Positions 27,851 to 36,083 are shown, counted from the first letter of the stretch. The stretch: DNA of 64,000 nucleotides from Bacillus sp. BA3 (GCA_002835675.1 PIZR01000002.1:220588-284587); one strand, 5' to 3'. A program made the numbers and translations. The notes: generated by a model from the sequence alone, not told the origin.

Positions 27851-28390
27851 TTAATTCATACCGAAAACCAGTGTGACGACAATAACGGCAGCTATGATTC
27901 CGATCAAGTCTGCCAATAGGCCGACCTTAAGGGCATCACCCATTTTTTTGATTCCGACGGCTCCAAAATAAACGGTCAATACATAGAAGGTGGTATCTGT
28001 ACTTCCCTGAATCGTGGCAGCCAAGCGCCCAATAAAGGAATCCGGTCCATAAACCGATATCAGGTCGCTGGTGATTCCTAAAGCGGCGGTTCCGGATATT
28101 GGTCTAATAATCGCAAGGGGTAAAACCTCAGACGGAAAATGAAGAAAGGAAAGCAAGGGCTGCAGTGATTGTACAATGAAATCCAACGCCCCTGATGCTC
28201 TAAATACTGAAATCGCCACAAGCATCCCTACCAGGAAAGGGATGAGGGAAAAAGACATGCTGATTCCTTCTTTCCCCCCCTCAACGAAGGTCTCATAGGT
28301 GGGAACTCTTTTCAATGTGCCGTAGAGTAATATGCAGAGTATCAAAATCGGTATCATCCAAATCGAAATGGTGGTCATCCAGTGCAACAT
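27851..28390 (-). CDS. spmB: Spore maturation protein SpmB
   Basis: 179 residues, hydrophobic, nucleoside-transporter-gate (Gate) domain family. Together with SpmA it is needed for full spore-core dehydration and heat resistance in B. subtilis. It begins one base after the spmA stop, so the dacB-spmA-spmB order of B. subtilis is kept. Confidence 0.94.
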   Translation of the reverse strand: MLHWMTTISIWMIPILILCILLYGTLKRVPTYETFVEGGKEGISMSFSLIPFLVGMLVAISVFRASGALDFIVQSLQPLLSFLHFPSEVLPLAIIRPISGTAALGITSDLISVYGPDSFIGRLAATIQGSTDTTFYVLTVYFGAVGIKKMGDALKVGLLADLIGIIAAVIVVTLVFGMN

Positions 28391-28391
28391 C

Positions 28392-28985
28392 CTATTCCCT
28401 CCCGTTCCTCTTTCTCCTGTAATAAAAATATCGATCTATCGCGATTCCTCCAACGGCAGAAATGGCCGTTGCTATTATGGTCGGAAAAACGATGTCCGTC
28501 GGGGAGTGGGCATCGTAATTCATGCGGATCGCAATGACAGTAGTTGGAATCAACGTTACGCTTGAGGTATTGATTGCTAAAAAAGTGACCATCGAGCGGC
28601 TGACCGTTGCTTTTCCTCCATTTAGTTTCTTTAGCTGTTCCATGGCTTTTATACCAAGAGGCGTAGCTGCATTCCCCAATCCGAATGTGTTTGCCATCAT
28701 ATTGGAAAGTATATACCCCATAGCGGGATGATTAGGAGGAACTTCTGGGAACAGCCATCTCATGAATGGCTTGAACAAGTTGGATAGTTTATCTAACAGC
28801 CCCGACTCCTCCGCTATTTTCATCAGGCCCAGCCAAAAAACTAGTATGCTCATCAATCCCAGACAAAGGGTGACCGCTTCCTTTGCGCTGACAAAAAGAG
28901 CTTCATTCACCTGTTCCATCGTCCCATTAACCATGCCAAAGACAATACCGATCACAAACATCCCGAACCAAATGTAATTAACCAT
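28392..28985 (-). CDS. spmA: Spore maturation protein SpmA
   Basis: 197 residues from MVNYIWFGMFVIG, a multi-pass membrane protein of the Gate-domain family with SNMMANTFGLGNAATPLG. The ATG at 28985 overlaps the dacB stop by 8 bp. The frame is open further upstream but that part lies inside dacB, and the family length (about 196) supports the short start. Confidence 0.93.
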   Translation of the reverse strand: MVNYIWFGMFVIGIVFGMVNGTMEQVNEALFVSAKEAVTLCLGLMSILVFWLGLMKIAEESGLLDKLSNLFKPFMRWLFPEVPPNHPAMGYILSNMMANTFGLGNAATPLGIKAMEQLKKLNGGKATVSRSMVTFLAINTSSVTLIPTTVIAIRMNYDAHSPTDIVFPTIIATAISAVGGIAIDRYFYYRRKRNGRE

Positions 28986-30138
28986 TTCGTCCGATTCCCA
29001 ATACCGCTTCAAATACCTCAGCCCATGAAGATTGGAATGATTGTTGCTTGAAGCTTTCTTTTGCTTCCCCATAAAAAATCGAACGAGTGCCTATTTTCTT
29101 TCCATCGAGATAGATGGATGCTCTGCCAACCACTTCCGGGATTTTCCTTTTATCTTTCCAAGCCTTCTGAGGCTTCAGCAATTTCATTTTCACATTGACC
29201 ATTTCTCTCTCTTCTTTTGTCAGTGGGTACGAAAAATCATTTTTAATGTAGACATGCCCTTTATATATTTCATTTTCCATATTTTTTACCATGCCTTCGG
29301 GTAAAATTTCTGTCGGCTTATAATCCTTAAAGGCGGATTCGTACATTTGAATATGATCATTCCAATCATCCGGGCCATTCAATGTCACAGCAATCAGGTC
29401 ATGTTCGTTTTTTGTTGCCGTCGTGACCAAGGTACGTTTTGCTAGTTTGGTATAACCTGTTTTCCCACCTGTGCAATACTCATATAGTTGTGTAAGCAAA
29501 CGGTTTTTGTTCTTCCATACATAATCCCATTGTTCTGTGGAATTAGGTGCCCTGTGTTCCTTTGTGCCGGCAATCTTTACATACGTTTTATTTTGCATGG
29601 CATAACGAGTGAGTATGGCCATATCATATGCGGTTGAATAATGGTTCTTCGTATTATCCAAACCATGTGGATTTGAAAAATGGGTATTTTTCATTCCGAT
29701 TTCTTCAGCTTTTTGATTCATCATCCAGACGAATCCATCCAGGCTTCCGCCAACCTTTTCGCTGATCGCGACTGCTGCATCATTACCTGAACGAAGCATC
29801 AAGCCATAAACCAAATCTTCGAGCTTAATTTTTTCTCCTTCTTTTAAATAAAGGGAAGAGCCCTCCGTCCCGAAGGCATTGCTGCTTACCTTCACTTTTT
29901 CATCCATTTGTCCCGATTCAATAGCCAAGATAGCCGTCATTATTTTCGTAATGCTTGCAATACGGTTCTTTTCATGGGCATTCACTTCATAAATGATCCT
30001 TCCGCTATCCTCATCCATTAAAATCGCACTATGGGCACTTACGGATACATTTGCTTTGGCGCTTTGTACAGGAGCCATAAAAGACAACAGGAGAATGACG
30101 ATACACAAACTTGATAACCCTTTATATGGAAAACGCAT
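28978..30138 (-). CDS. dacB: D-alanyl-D-alanine carboxypeptidase DacB (PBP5*)
   Basis: 386 residues with signal peptide (to about 29). Penicillin-binding motifs: S62-I-T-K65, S117-G-N119 and K226-T-G. It trims peptide side chains of spore cortex peptidoglycan and is made in the mother cell under sigma-E in B. subtilis. It leads the dacB-spmA-spmB operon. Confidence 0.94.
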   Translation of the reverse strand: MRFPYKGLSSLCIVILLLSFMAPVQSAKANVSVSAHSAILMDEDSGRIIYEVNAHEKNRIASITKIMTAILAIESGQMDEKVKVSSNAFGTEGSSLYLKEGEKIKLEDLVYGLMLRSGNDAAVAISEKVGGSLDGFVWMMNQKAEEIGMKNTHFSNPHGLDNTKNHYSTAYDMAILTRYAMQNKTYVKIAGTKEHRAPNSTEQWDYVWKNKNRLLTQLYEYCTGGKTGYTKLAKRTLVTTATKNEHDLIAVTLNGPDDWNDHIQMYESAFKDYKPTEILPEGMVKNMENEIYKGHVYIKNDFSYPLTKEEREMVNVKMKLLKPQKAWKDKRKIPEVVGRASIYLDGKKIGTRSIFYGEAKESFKQQSFQSSWAEVFEAVLGIGRNG

Positions 30139-30173
30139 GAGTGCCCCCTCGTCTCTTTACTTGTTTTTGTACA

Positions 30174-30201
30174 AGTTTATGCAAAGGGACAAGGGTTATG
30201 A
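30174..30201 (-). promoter_or_regulatory. Candidate sigma-E promoter of dacB
   Basis: Minus strand: CATAAACT (30174-30181) resembles the sigma-E -10 CATACAMT at 7 of 8 positions. An ATA-containing -35 (TCATAACC, 30194-30201) lies 12 bp upstream, slightly short spacing. Confidence 0.4.
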
Positions 30202-30254
30202 TTAAAAGAATGTAATCCTTCATGTCATCTACTGATTTTCTCAGTGATCTCCCA

Positions 30255-30287
30255 TAAAAAAAATCGATAGGGGACCCCTATCGATTT
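30255..30287 (-). terminator. Terminator after the AhpF-like gene
   Basis: Perfect palindrome of 13-bp arms AAATCGATAGGGG / CCCCTATCGATTT. A T-run follows on the minus strand. Confidence 0.88.
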
Positions 30288-30296
30288 AGTGTTCTA

Positions 30297-31943
30297 TCAT
30301 ACTAATAATGCAGCGATTTCATCAATTTTCTTAGCTCCGAATACCACTTCTTCATCATTGATGATCATGGCCGGCACGCTCATGACTTTATATTTCTTCT
30401 TGATTTCCTGGAAATTGCTTATATCGACCATTTCAGCTTCAACGTTAGGGTTTTCAATCGCTATGCGCTGAGCGCCCACTACAACGTCAGGACAGTAGTG
30501 ACATGCCAATGAAACCATAACCTTAATGTTCGCTTTTTTACTGATACCCTTGATTGAATTCAATACGACTGAATCCAATGCTTGACCAGGTCCGGCCAAG
30601 TTATAGATAGCCAGAATGAAGGAATTCAACTCATGGCCGCCTGGTACACCGTGGTATTTGACGCCACTGTATTCACCATTCGAATTTAAGAGGGAAACGA
30701 CAGGGAACTTATCTGCATTGATTTTTTCTTCAATTTCCGTATTTTCCCCTTTGTTGTATAACTCAAGATGGAGCTTATCTCCTAATTCTGCAACATCCAA
30801 CAAGAAGTCTCGCAATTCGACTGATTTTGGCAAACTTTCATCGACGATGGACACTAATGTAACGTCGCTCTCCATCTTGCCGAAGATTCCCTTTAATTGG
30901 CCACGTAACGCATCACTCAATAAAGCGCTCTTGCCTGCTGGGACAGCGGCCTGTTCTTTTTTCGCCGGTTTCTCAACTTCAGGTTCATCTTTGATTCCCA
31001 GGCGATCTTTTTCTTCTGCAATATATTTACCGGCATCCGTTGCTGCAATCGCTCCATCAGATACAGCTGTGATAATCTGGCGCAAGGATTTGGGTCTTAG
31101 GTCGCCCGCTGCATAAACACCCTTCACACTAGTCTTCATATCATCATCGGTTAAAATGTAACCAGCATCATCCATTTCGATATGGCCATTGAAAATCTCT
31201 GTTTTCGGCTCGTAACCTATGAAAACGAATACGCCAAACGTACTGTCTTCTTCCTTCGCCTTATATTCAAACTCTTCTTTAGTCGCATTATTGATGAAAC
31301 GGGCACTTTGAATCATCCCGTCTCCATATACCCCAAGGATTTCCGTATTGAATTTCACTTCAATCTTATCATTTGCCATTACTTTATCCACAATGGACGG
31401 GGCACACGAGAAGCTTGATTCCCGGGCGATGATTGTAACTTTTGTTGCAAAGCGTGTCAGGAAAATAGCTTCTTCAGCAGCTGCATATCCTGCCCCGATA
31501 ACGAAAACTTCCAACCCTTCAAAGAATTCACCATCACATGTTGAACAATAAGCTACACCGCGGCCGGTAAATTCCTCTTCACCTGGAAATCCTAGTGTTC
31601 TTGGAGAAGCACCCGTTGCAATGATGACTGCGCGTGCATGGTAGTCCCCTCCAAGGGTTTTTACGACTTTCACCTCACCGGAGAAATCCACGCCCGTTAC
31701 ATCGGCTTTGGCGAACTCAACGCCAAAATCTTCATTTTGAAGCTTCATTTCTTCAACTAACCTAGGGCCCGATATATGACGGATACCAGGATAATTGGCT
31801 ATTTCCGACGTAGTTGCAGCTTGTCCGCCGCCAGTTCCTTTTTCTAGGATTATTGTTTTTAGCTTGGCTCTTCCTGCATAAACACCTGCTGAGAGGCCTG
31901 CAGGACCGCCACCAATAATTAATAAATCATATATTTTTTTCAT
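30297..31943 (-). CDS. AhpF-like peroxiredoxin reductase with reversed domain order
   Basis: 548 residues. Residues 1-310 are thioredoxin-reductase-like: FAD motif GGGPAG (11-16), redox pair C133-S-T-C136, nucleotide motif GAGYAA (150-155). A linker rich in A, P, K and E (318-340) leads to a tandem thioredoxin-fold region (340-548) with C481-H-Y-C484, closely like the AhpF N-terminal domain (CHNC). In classic AhpF that domain comes first; here it is last. The usual NADPH-selecting Arg pair of thioredoxin reductase is not seen (IIARESS), so NADH use is possible. ahpC lies immediately upstream on the same strand, so it most likely recycles that peroxiredoxin. Confidence 0.88.
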   Translation of the reverse strand: MKKIYDLLIIGGGPAGLSAGVYAGRAKLKTIILEKGTGGGQAATTSEIANYPGIRHISGPRLVEEMKLQNEDFGVEFAKADVTGVDFSGEVKVVKTLGGDYHARAVIIATGASPRTLGFPGEEEFTGRGVAYCSTCDGEFFEGLEVFVIGAGYAAAEEAIFLTRFATKVTIIARESSFSCAPSIVDKVMANDKIEVKFNTEILGVYGDGMIQSARFINNATKEEFEYKAKEEDSTFGVFVFIGYEPKTEIFNGHIEMDDAGYILTDDDMKTSVKGVYAAGDLRPKSLRQIITAVSDGAIAATDAGKYIAEEKDRLGIKDEPEVEKPAKKEQAAVPAGKSALLSDALRGQLKGIFGKMESDVTLVSIVDESLPKSVELRDFLLDVAELGDKLHLELYNKGENTEIEEKINADKFPVVSLLNSNGEYSGVKYHGVPGGHELNSFILAIYNLAGPGQALDSVVLNSIKGISKKANIKVMVSLACHYCPDVVVGAQRIAIENPNVEAEMVDISNFQEIKKKYKVMSVPAMIINDEEVVFGAKKIDEIAALLV

Positions 31944-31997
31944 CTTTTGTGCTCCTTGCTGAATGATTATAACGTGCTAAAATGATTATTTTGAAAA

Positions 31998-32032
31998 ACA
32001 AAAGGCACTTATTTTAGGTAAGTGCCTTTTGT
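31998..32032 (-). terminator. Attenuator between ahpC and its reductase gene
   Basis: Arms ACAAAAGGCACTTA / TAAGTGCCTTTTGT, 7-base loop, then a T-rich stretch on the minus strand. Partial read-through would give more AhpC than reductase, as is usual for this pair. Confidence 0.8.
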
Positions 32033-32121
32033 CATTAGATCATGTCGGACGAATTGTCCAGTAATCGTAATCAATGCTGGGTATGTCCATTACCTTTAGA
32101 AACGGACCCTCCCATTAAAAA

Positions 32122-32685
32122 TTAAAGTTTACCTACAAGGTCTAGGCTTGGTTCAAGTGTATCTTCACCTGGAGTCCATTTTGCAGGGCAAACTTTATCT
32201 CCATGTTCCGCTACGAATTGTGCAGCTTGAACTTTTCTTACAAGTTCTTCTGCATTACGGCCAATTCCTAAATCATTGACTTCGTATGCTTTAATTTGTC
32301 CTTCTGGATTTACGATGAAAGTTCCACGTAGAGCCAAGCCATCTTCTTCAATCAATACACCGAATTGACGGGATAAAACGTTTGCCGGGTCAGCTAGCAT
32401 TGGATATTGGATTTTACCGATTGTATCAGTAGCATCAGCCCATCCTTTGTGGCTGAAATGAGTATCTGTTGAAACTGAGTAAACTTCACAACCGATTTCC
32501 TTGAATGTTTCATAGTTATCTTGAAGATCAGCTAATTCAGTTGGACATACGAAAGAGAAGTCAGCTGGGTAGAAAAAGAATACTGCCCATTTTCCTTTAA
32601 CATCTTCAAGTGTAACTTCTTTGAACTCTCCTGCATGGTAAGCTTGTACTTTAAAATCTTCAACTTGTTTATTGATTAATGACAT
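32122..32685 (-). CDS. ahpC: Peroxiredoxin AhpC
   Basis: 187 residues of the typical 2-Cys AhpC group: peroxidatic Cys in FSFVCPTEL and resolving Cys in DKVCPAKW. It reduces hydrogen peroxide and organic peroxides. Start ATG 32685 follows GGAGG by 8 bases; an upstream TTG would include the ribosome site. A PerR-box promoter precedes it. The reductase partner follows after an attenuator hairpin. Confidence 0.95.
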   Translation of the reverse strand: MSLINKQVEDFKVQAYHAGEFKEVTLEDVKGKWAVFFFYPADFSFVCPTELADLQDNYETFKEIGCEVYSVSTDTHFSHKGWADATDTIGKIQYPMLADPANVLSRQFGVLIEEDGLALRGTFIVNPEGQIKAYEVNDLGIGRNAEELVRKVQAAQFVAEHGDKVCPAKWTPGEDTLEPSLDLVGKL

Positions 32686-32726
32686 AATAAATTCCTCCAA
32701 TAGCTAATTTTTTTATCTGCTCCTAT

Positions 32727-32757
32727 TTATAATAATTATTAAATAGAAACTAGTCAA
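32727..32757 (-). promoter_or_regulatory. ahpC promoter with PerR box
   Basis: Minus strand: TTGACT (32752-32757), 17-bp spacer, TATTAT (32729-32734). The palindrome TAATAATTATTATAA (32727-32741) matches the PerR consensus TTATAATNATTATAA at every position but one and covers the -10 box. This predicts peroxide induction. Confidence 0.8.
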
Positions 32758-32759
32758 TA

Positions 32760-33050
32760 AATATACCTTAATAATTTTTAAGTTCACAAATTGGTCACAG
32801 TTTTTATATTGATATAAATTAATTATTTTTAAAAACCCATAGTACTTCAGATATGCAGTAATAACACATTTCCAATGTTATTTCAAGGATTTAAATAAGA
32901 CATGTACTCACTATTTCGTGAGATGATATCATCTCCCTTTCAATCTAATTATAATATCCAAATGAGAATCATAAGTCGCTTTAAAATTAAATTAGCAGGT
33001 CCTCCTTTATATCCTTGCCATAATTTCCCTAAAAAATTCTTGATACAAAA
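32760..33050. other. Non-coding stretch upstream of the ahpC promoter
   Basis: AT-rich and without a credible gene. It holds a small hairpin CTCAC...GTGAG near 32908-32923 and, on the minus strand, an isolated AAAGGAGG near 33000 with no start codon at a suitable distance. Confidence 0.45.
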
Positions 33051-33054
33051 TTTC

Positions 33055-33084
33055 AGGCAAAAAAACACGAACCTTTACGGCTCG
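33055..33084 (-). terminator. Terminator-like hairpin in the ahpC-sodF gap
   Basis: Minus strand: ACGAGCC, GTAAA loop, GGTTCGT, then GTTTTTTTG. It has intrinsic-terminator form but is 440 bp beyond the sodF stop, with another terminator in between. It may end an unrecognised transcript from the repeat region. Confidence 0.5.
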
Positions 33085-33133
33085 TTTCAGTTTGGTGGCA
33101 AAATGTTGTTCGGATTCCAAATAGTAAGGTGAA

Positions 33134-33277
33134 GGTCGAAAAAAATTTGTGAAAGGTCGAATATAGTGCCTCGACGGTCGAATACTGTGCGAGGTAGGTC
33201 GAATAAAGTGTAGTTTAGGTCGATAAACTGCGTTAACGTCCCACGACAGTGCTGCGGGTCGAAAAAAGCTCTCCGGT
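33134..33277. repeat. 21-bp phased GGTCGAA repeat array
   Basis: GGTCGA begins at 33134, 33155, 33176, 33197 and 33218, spaced exactly 21 bp. After one degenerate unit a last copy begins at 33257. Consensus of the unit start is GGTCGAATA followed by a GTGC-like block. All frames of the array on the plus strand meet stop codons, so it is not coding. 21 bp is two helical turns, which would put each copy on the same DNA face. There are no unique spacers as in CRISPR. Confidence 0.85.
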
Positions 33278-33404
33278 CTTTATGGTTTTTACTGTCATCT
33301 TCATTGAATTGAGAAATTTACGACACTACTGCCGAAAAACTGGCTGCAGAGACACCAAAGGCGCTTGCTTTGATTTTGCTTGGCAGACAGTCGGCGGAAC
33401 TTTT

Positions 33405-33454
33405 CAAATAAAAAACTGCAGGCAAACTGAGTTTTCATCGAGTTTGTCTACAGT
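33405..33454 (-). terminator. Terminator after sodF
   Basis: Minus strand: ACTGTAGACAAACT, 12-base loop, AGTTTGCCTGCAGT (14 bp including two G-U pairs), followed by TTTTTTATT. It lies about 70 bp past the sodF stop. Confidence 0.8.
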
Positions 33455-33521
33455 CCGGAACGAACCTTTACGGCTCTGTATTTGTATTTGGTTCTCCAAA
33501 AACTTTACTATATTTTATCTG

Positions 33522-34397
33522 TTATTGCATTTTCCAAATAAGCTTTTTCGCTGCGGTGAACCTTACGGCTGTTTTCGGCCAGTTTACAATGTCCCACCAT
33601 TTGTCCACATAGGCTGCCCGATTATTTTTATATTGCAGGTAATAAGCATGTTCCCATACATCAAGAACAAGGATCGGGATTGTATCCCACTGAGTCAAAA
33701 CCATATGCAATTCCGATTGAAGTATTTCTAGCCGCCGCGCACGCGGAACCCAGACTAAAATCGCCCAGCCAACACCTTCAACTTGTTTGGCAGCTTCACT
33801 AAAATGACTTTTAAAAGCGGCAAAGCTTCCAAAATCCTTCTCAATCTGGTTAAGTAAATCCCCCCTTGGCTGTCCGCCCCCTCCCGGGATCATCTCTTCC
33901 CAGAACAGCGTATGGAGATAATGGCCTGACCCATGAAAGGCTGCTTCCTTTTCCCAATGTTTCAACAAGGAAAAATCTTTTGTTTCCCTCGCTTTTTTCA
34001 TCATCAATTCCGCTTTATTCAGACCATCGACATATGCTTGATGATGCTTATCATGGTGCAGATACATGATTTCCCTCGAAATCGTCGGCTCCAACGCATC
34101 ATAGGCATAAGGTAACGGCGGTAGCGTATGCTTCCCAATCGGCACCGATTGCCTTTCCTGTATATTGAATTCCCTAGCGAGCTCTTCAATTTCCTCGTAA
34201 ACCCGAGCCATCTCTTCTTCAATCAGGACCATATCCTCATAATCCATTTCTTCTGCATCCATATCTTTTGTCATCTCGGAAAGCCGTTCAATATTTGACA
34301 GCAATGGCGAATCGGTGATATCGATCTTCTCAAGATATTCCATCACTCCATCAACCCAATCACTTACCTCTTTAGCATAATCTCTTACATCAGACAT
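33522..34397 (-). CDS. sodF: Superoxide dismutase (Fe/Mn), long SodF type
   Basis: 291 residues. The last 205 are a normal Fe/Mn dismutase with metal ligands His114 (LHHDKHH), His162 (HYLHTLFW), Asp246 and His250 (DVWEHAYY). The first 80 or so residues are an acidic helical extension also present in B. subtilis SodF, of unknown purpose. The metal, Fe or Mn, cannot be decided by eye. It sits in an inserted redox segment between ypuI and dacB. ATG 34397 follows GAGGAGG. Confidence 0.93.
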   Translation of the reverse strand: MSDVRDYAKEVSDWVDGVMEYLEKIDITDSPLLSNIERLSEMTKDMDAEEMDYEDMVLIEEEMARVYEEIEELAREFNIQERQSVPIGKHTLPPLPYAYDALEPTISREIMYLHHDKHHQAYVDGLNKAELMMKKARETKDFSLLKHWEKEAAFHGSGHYLHTLFWEEMIPGGGGQPRGDLLNQIEKDFGSFAAFKSHFSEAAKQVEGVGWAILVWVPRARRLEILQSELHMVLTQWDTIPILVLDVWEHAYYLQYKNNRAAYVDKWWDIVNWPKTAVRFTAAKKLIWKMQ

Positions 34398-34480
34398 CTT
34401 GCAACCTCCTCTTAGCCTTTATGCACATAAATCATCAAAGTATTTTATGTTTCGAATAAGCGGAGATTCCATTTATAGAT

Positions 34481-34516
34481 AAAAAAAACAGCTAGGCCTA
34501 TTAAGCCTAGCTGTTT
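34481..34516 (-). terminator. Terminator after ypuI
   Basis: AAACAGCTAGGC / GCCTAGCTGTTT arms, and eight T residues on the minus strand. Confidence 0.9.
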
Positions 34517-34518
34517 CA

Positions 34519-35007
34519 TTATCTTGACTGTAACATTTTGGTCCGGTAATCCGTTTCATAAAACTCCAATTCTTCACGCATGGTCTGGAATCCACTTTCC
34601 ACTGCCTTCAGAATGGTTATTATGCTGTCAGGTACACTTTGGTGAAATTTAATCGAGTTTTTCCCTGTATAGGCAGATCTGCTGTCCTCAAACCACCGAT
34701 CTGATTTTGGGGAAAAGTATTCTTCGATACATTGATGATAAATTCTATAAAGCGTCTTTTCAGCTGCAGCTTTATTGAAAACATCATTTTTCAGAACGAT
34801 TTGGCAAGCCTCCAAGCCCTCTTCACAACTTACAAGCATTCTTCTTAAACTAGAAAGGATCCCTTTATAATAGGTTTCATCCCCGCTTTTTTCTTCTTGC
34901 AGCTTAGAATAGGTCGTCTCATTTATAAATTCCTCTAGCTGAGCCACTGTCGTTTCTAAAAAGCCTTTTACATCCTCAAGCTGAGATTTTACCAATGTAT
35001 TCCCCAA
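34519..35007 (-). CDS. ypuI: YpuI, conserved protein of unknown function
   Basis: 162 residues, predicted all-helical, DUF3907 family. The start is taken as TTG 35007 (giving (M)GNTLVKSQLED), 8 bases after GAGGAGG. The ATG at 35055 would place the ribosome site inside the protein and overlap the upstream gene. In B. subtilis ypuI follows scpB; here one unrecognised gene sits between them. No function is established. Confidence 0.8.
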   Translation of the reverse strand: MGNTLVKSQLEDVKGFLETTVAQLEEFINETTYSKLQEEKSGDETYYKGILSSLRRMLVSCEEGLEACQIVLKNDVFNKAAAEKTLYRIYHQCIEEYFSPKSDRWFEDSRSAYTGKNSIKFHQSVPDSIITILKAVESGFQTMREELEFYETDYRTKMLQSR

Positions 35008-35029
35008 CCGTGAACCCTCCTCAAAATGA

Positions 35030-35446
35030 TTAAGATTGAATATAATAGTCAACATGTGATTCTATATCATATGGTTTAGCTTGGTCAATAGATATAAACA
35101 CTTTCTCCAATTTTTCAAAATCCATATTTTCGAAATAACCAGCCAGCTCTTTTTCTGCATTTATATATATACGTTTTCGGTTAACCAGGCTCGGGTCCTT
35201 GAGTAAACAGACCATGGCAATGATATCAGCCATATAAATATCCCTGTTAGGGCTTTTGAATATGGGATTGGCGGGATATGGGGTCCAACGAGTGACCATC
35301 TCATCAAAATAGCGAAGATACAGTACATTCAGCGTCTTTTCTTCTCCATCCTTTATGTATTGTATAACGGATCGATTAAAAAAATCCTCAGGTGAATTTG
35401 ACTTTGACTTTTCAAGCCCAAATCCATTGCATGCTACAATTTGCAC
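35030..35446 (-). CDS. Unrecognised protein between scpB and ypuI
   Basis: 138 residues, soluble, no signal peptide or membrane segment. I do not recognise the family. It starts (M)QIVACNGFGLEK and has FDEMVTRWTPYPANP and DIIAMVCLLKDPSLVNRK, and reads like a folded cytoplasmic protein. The start is probably GTG 35446, preceded by GGGGGG with 6-base spacing; the ATG at 35467 has no ribosome site. It ends 22 bp before ypuI, so the two are likely cotranscribed. This gene is not in the B. subtilis arrangement. Confidence 0.7.
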   Translation of the reverse strand: MQIVACNGFGLEKSKSNSPEDFFNRSVIQYIKDGEEKTLNVLYLRYFDEMVTRWTPYPANPIFKSPNRDIYMADIIAMVCLLKDPSLVNRKRIYINAEKELAGYFENMDFEKLEKVFISIDQAKPYDIESHVDYYIQS

Positions 35447-35501
35447 CCGCAATCCCCCCGCATTCATTTTTTTCTATATTATCACAATTTAAAGAAAAAT
35501 G

Positions 35502-36083
35502 TTATTCGATTGTTTGCTGAAATTTTTCAAAAAACAGATCGGCTTCACCATTTTCAAAGTTATCATCCGAATTATCGGCTAGTGGCGGTAATTCTTCTAT
35601 GGAATTCAGGCCGAAGTAATCCAAAAACTCTTTTGTTGTCCCATATAAATAAGCCCGGCCGGAGCCTTCAGCACGGCCGACCTCTTTTATTAAGACTTTA
35701 GTGACAAGTGTATGAATGGGGCGTTCCGTTTTCACTCCCCGAATTTCATCAATTTCCGCTCTGGTAATCGGCTGCTTATAGGCAATGATTGCGAGTGTTT
35801 CCAAGGCAGCCTGGGACAAGCCTTGAGTGCTTGATGTTTCCACTAGTCTTTTCAAGTAATCCGAGTGCTCTTTCTTTGTCGTCATTTGATAAACACCCGC
35901 TATTTCGATCACCTGAATCCCGCGTACATCAGATATATATTCTTCCTTCAAACTTTCAACGATGTCCGTTGCTTGATATTCCGTAATTTCCAGGACAGAG
36001 GCAATTTGTTTGACGGAGAGCCCTTCATCTCCGGCAGCAAACAATAATGCCTCAAGAATCCCTTTCCAATTAATAACTTCCAA
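35502..36083 (-). CDS. scpB: Segregation and condensation protein ScpB
   Basis: 193 residues with two winged-helix domains (VKQIASVLEITEYQATD; LAIIAYKQPITRAEIDEIRGV). It forms the condensin complex with ScpA and Smc for chromosome segregation. Its start overlaps scpA by 14 bp. Confidence 0.96.
   Translation of the reverse strand: MEVINWKGILEALLFAAGDEGLSVKQIASVLEITEYQATDIVESLKEEYISDVRGIQVIEIAGVYQMTTKKEHSDYLKRLVETSSTQGLSQAALETLAIIAYKQPITRAEIDEIRGVKTERPIHTLVTKVLIKEVGRAEGSGRAYLYGTTKEFLDYFGLNSIEELPPLADNSDDNFENGEADLFFEKFQQTIE

Larger units (their letters stand above)
33067..33476. repeat. 17-bp direct repeat, two copies
   Basis: ACGAACCTTTACGGCTC occurs identically at 33067-33083 and 33460-33476, flanking the 21-bp array. 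A shorter relative, GAACCTTACGGCT, lies at 33558-33570 in the end of sodF. Confidence 0.8.

Noticed and set aside
30616..31116. 166-residue plus-strand frame
   Set aside because: Antisense to the AhpF-like gene; Ser-rich shadow.
33134..33277. Possible CRISPR array
   Set aside because: The period is only 21 bp and there are no unique spacers between repeats; no cas genes nearby.
33249..33731. 160-residue plus-strand frame across the sodF end
   Set aside because: Its second half is antisense to sodF and the first half is in repeat DNA; no ribosome site.
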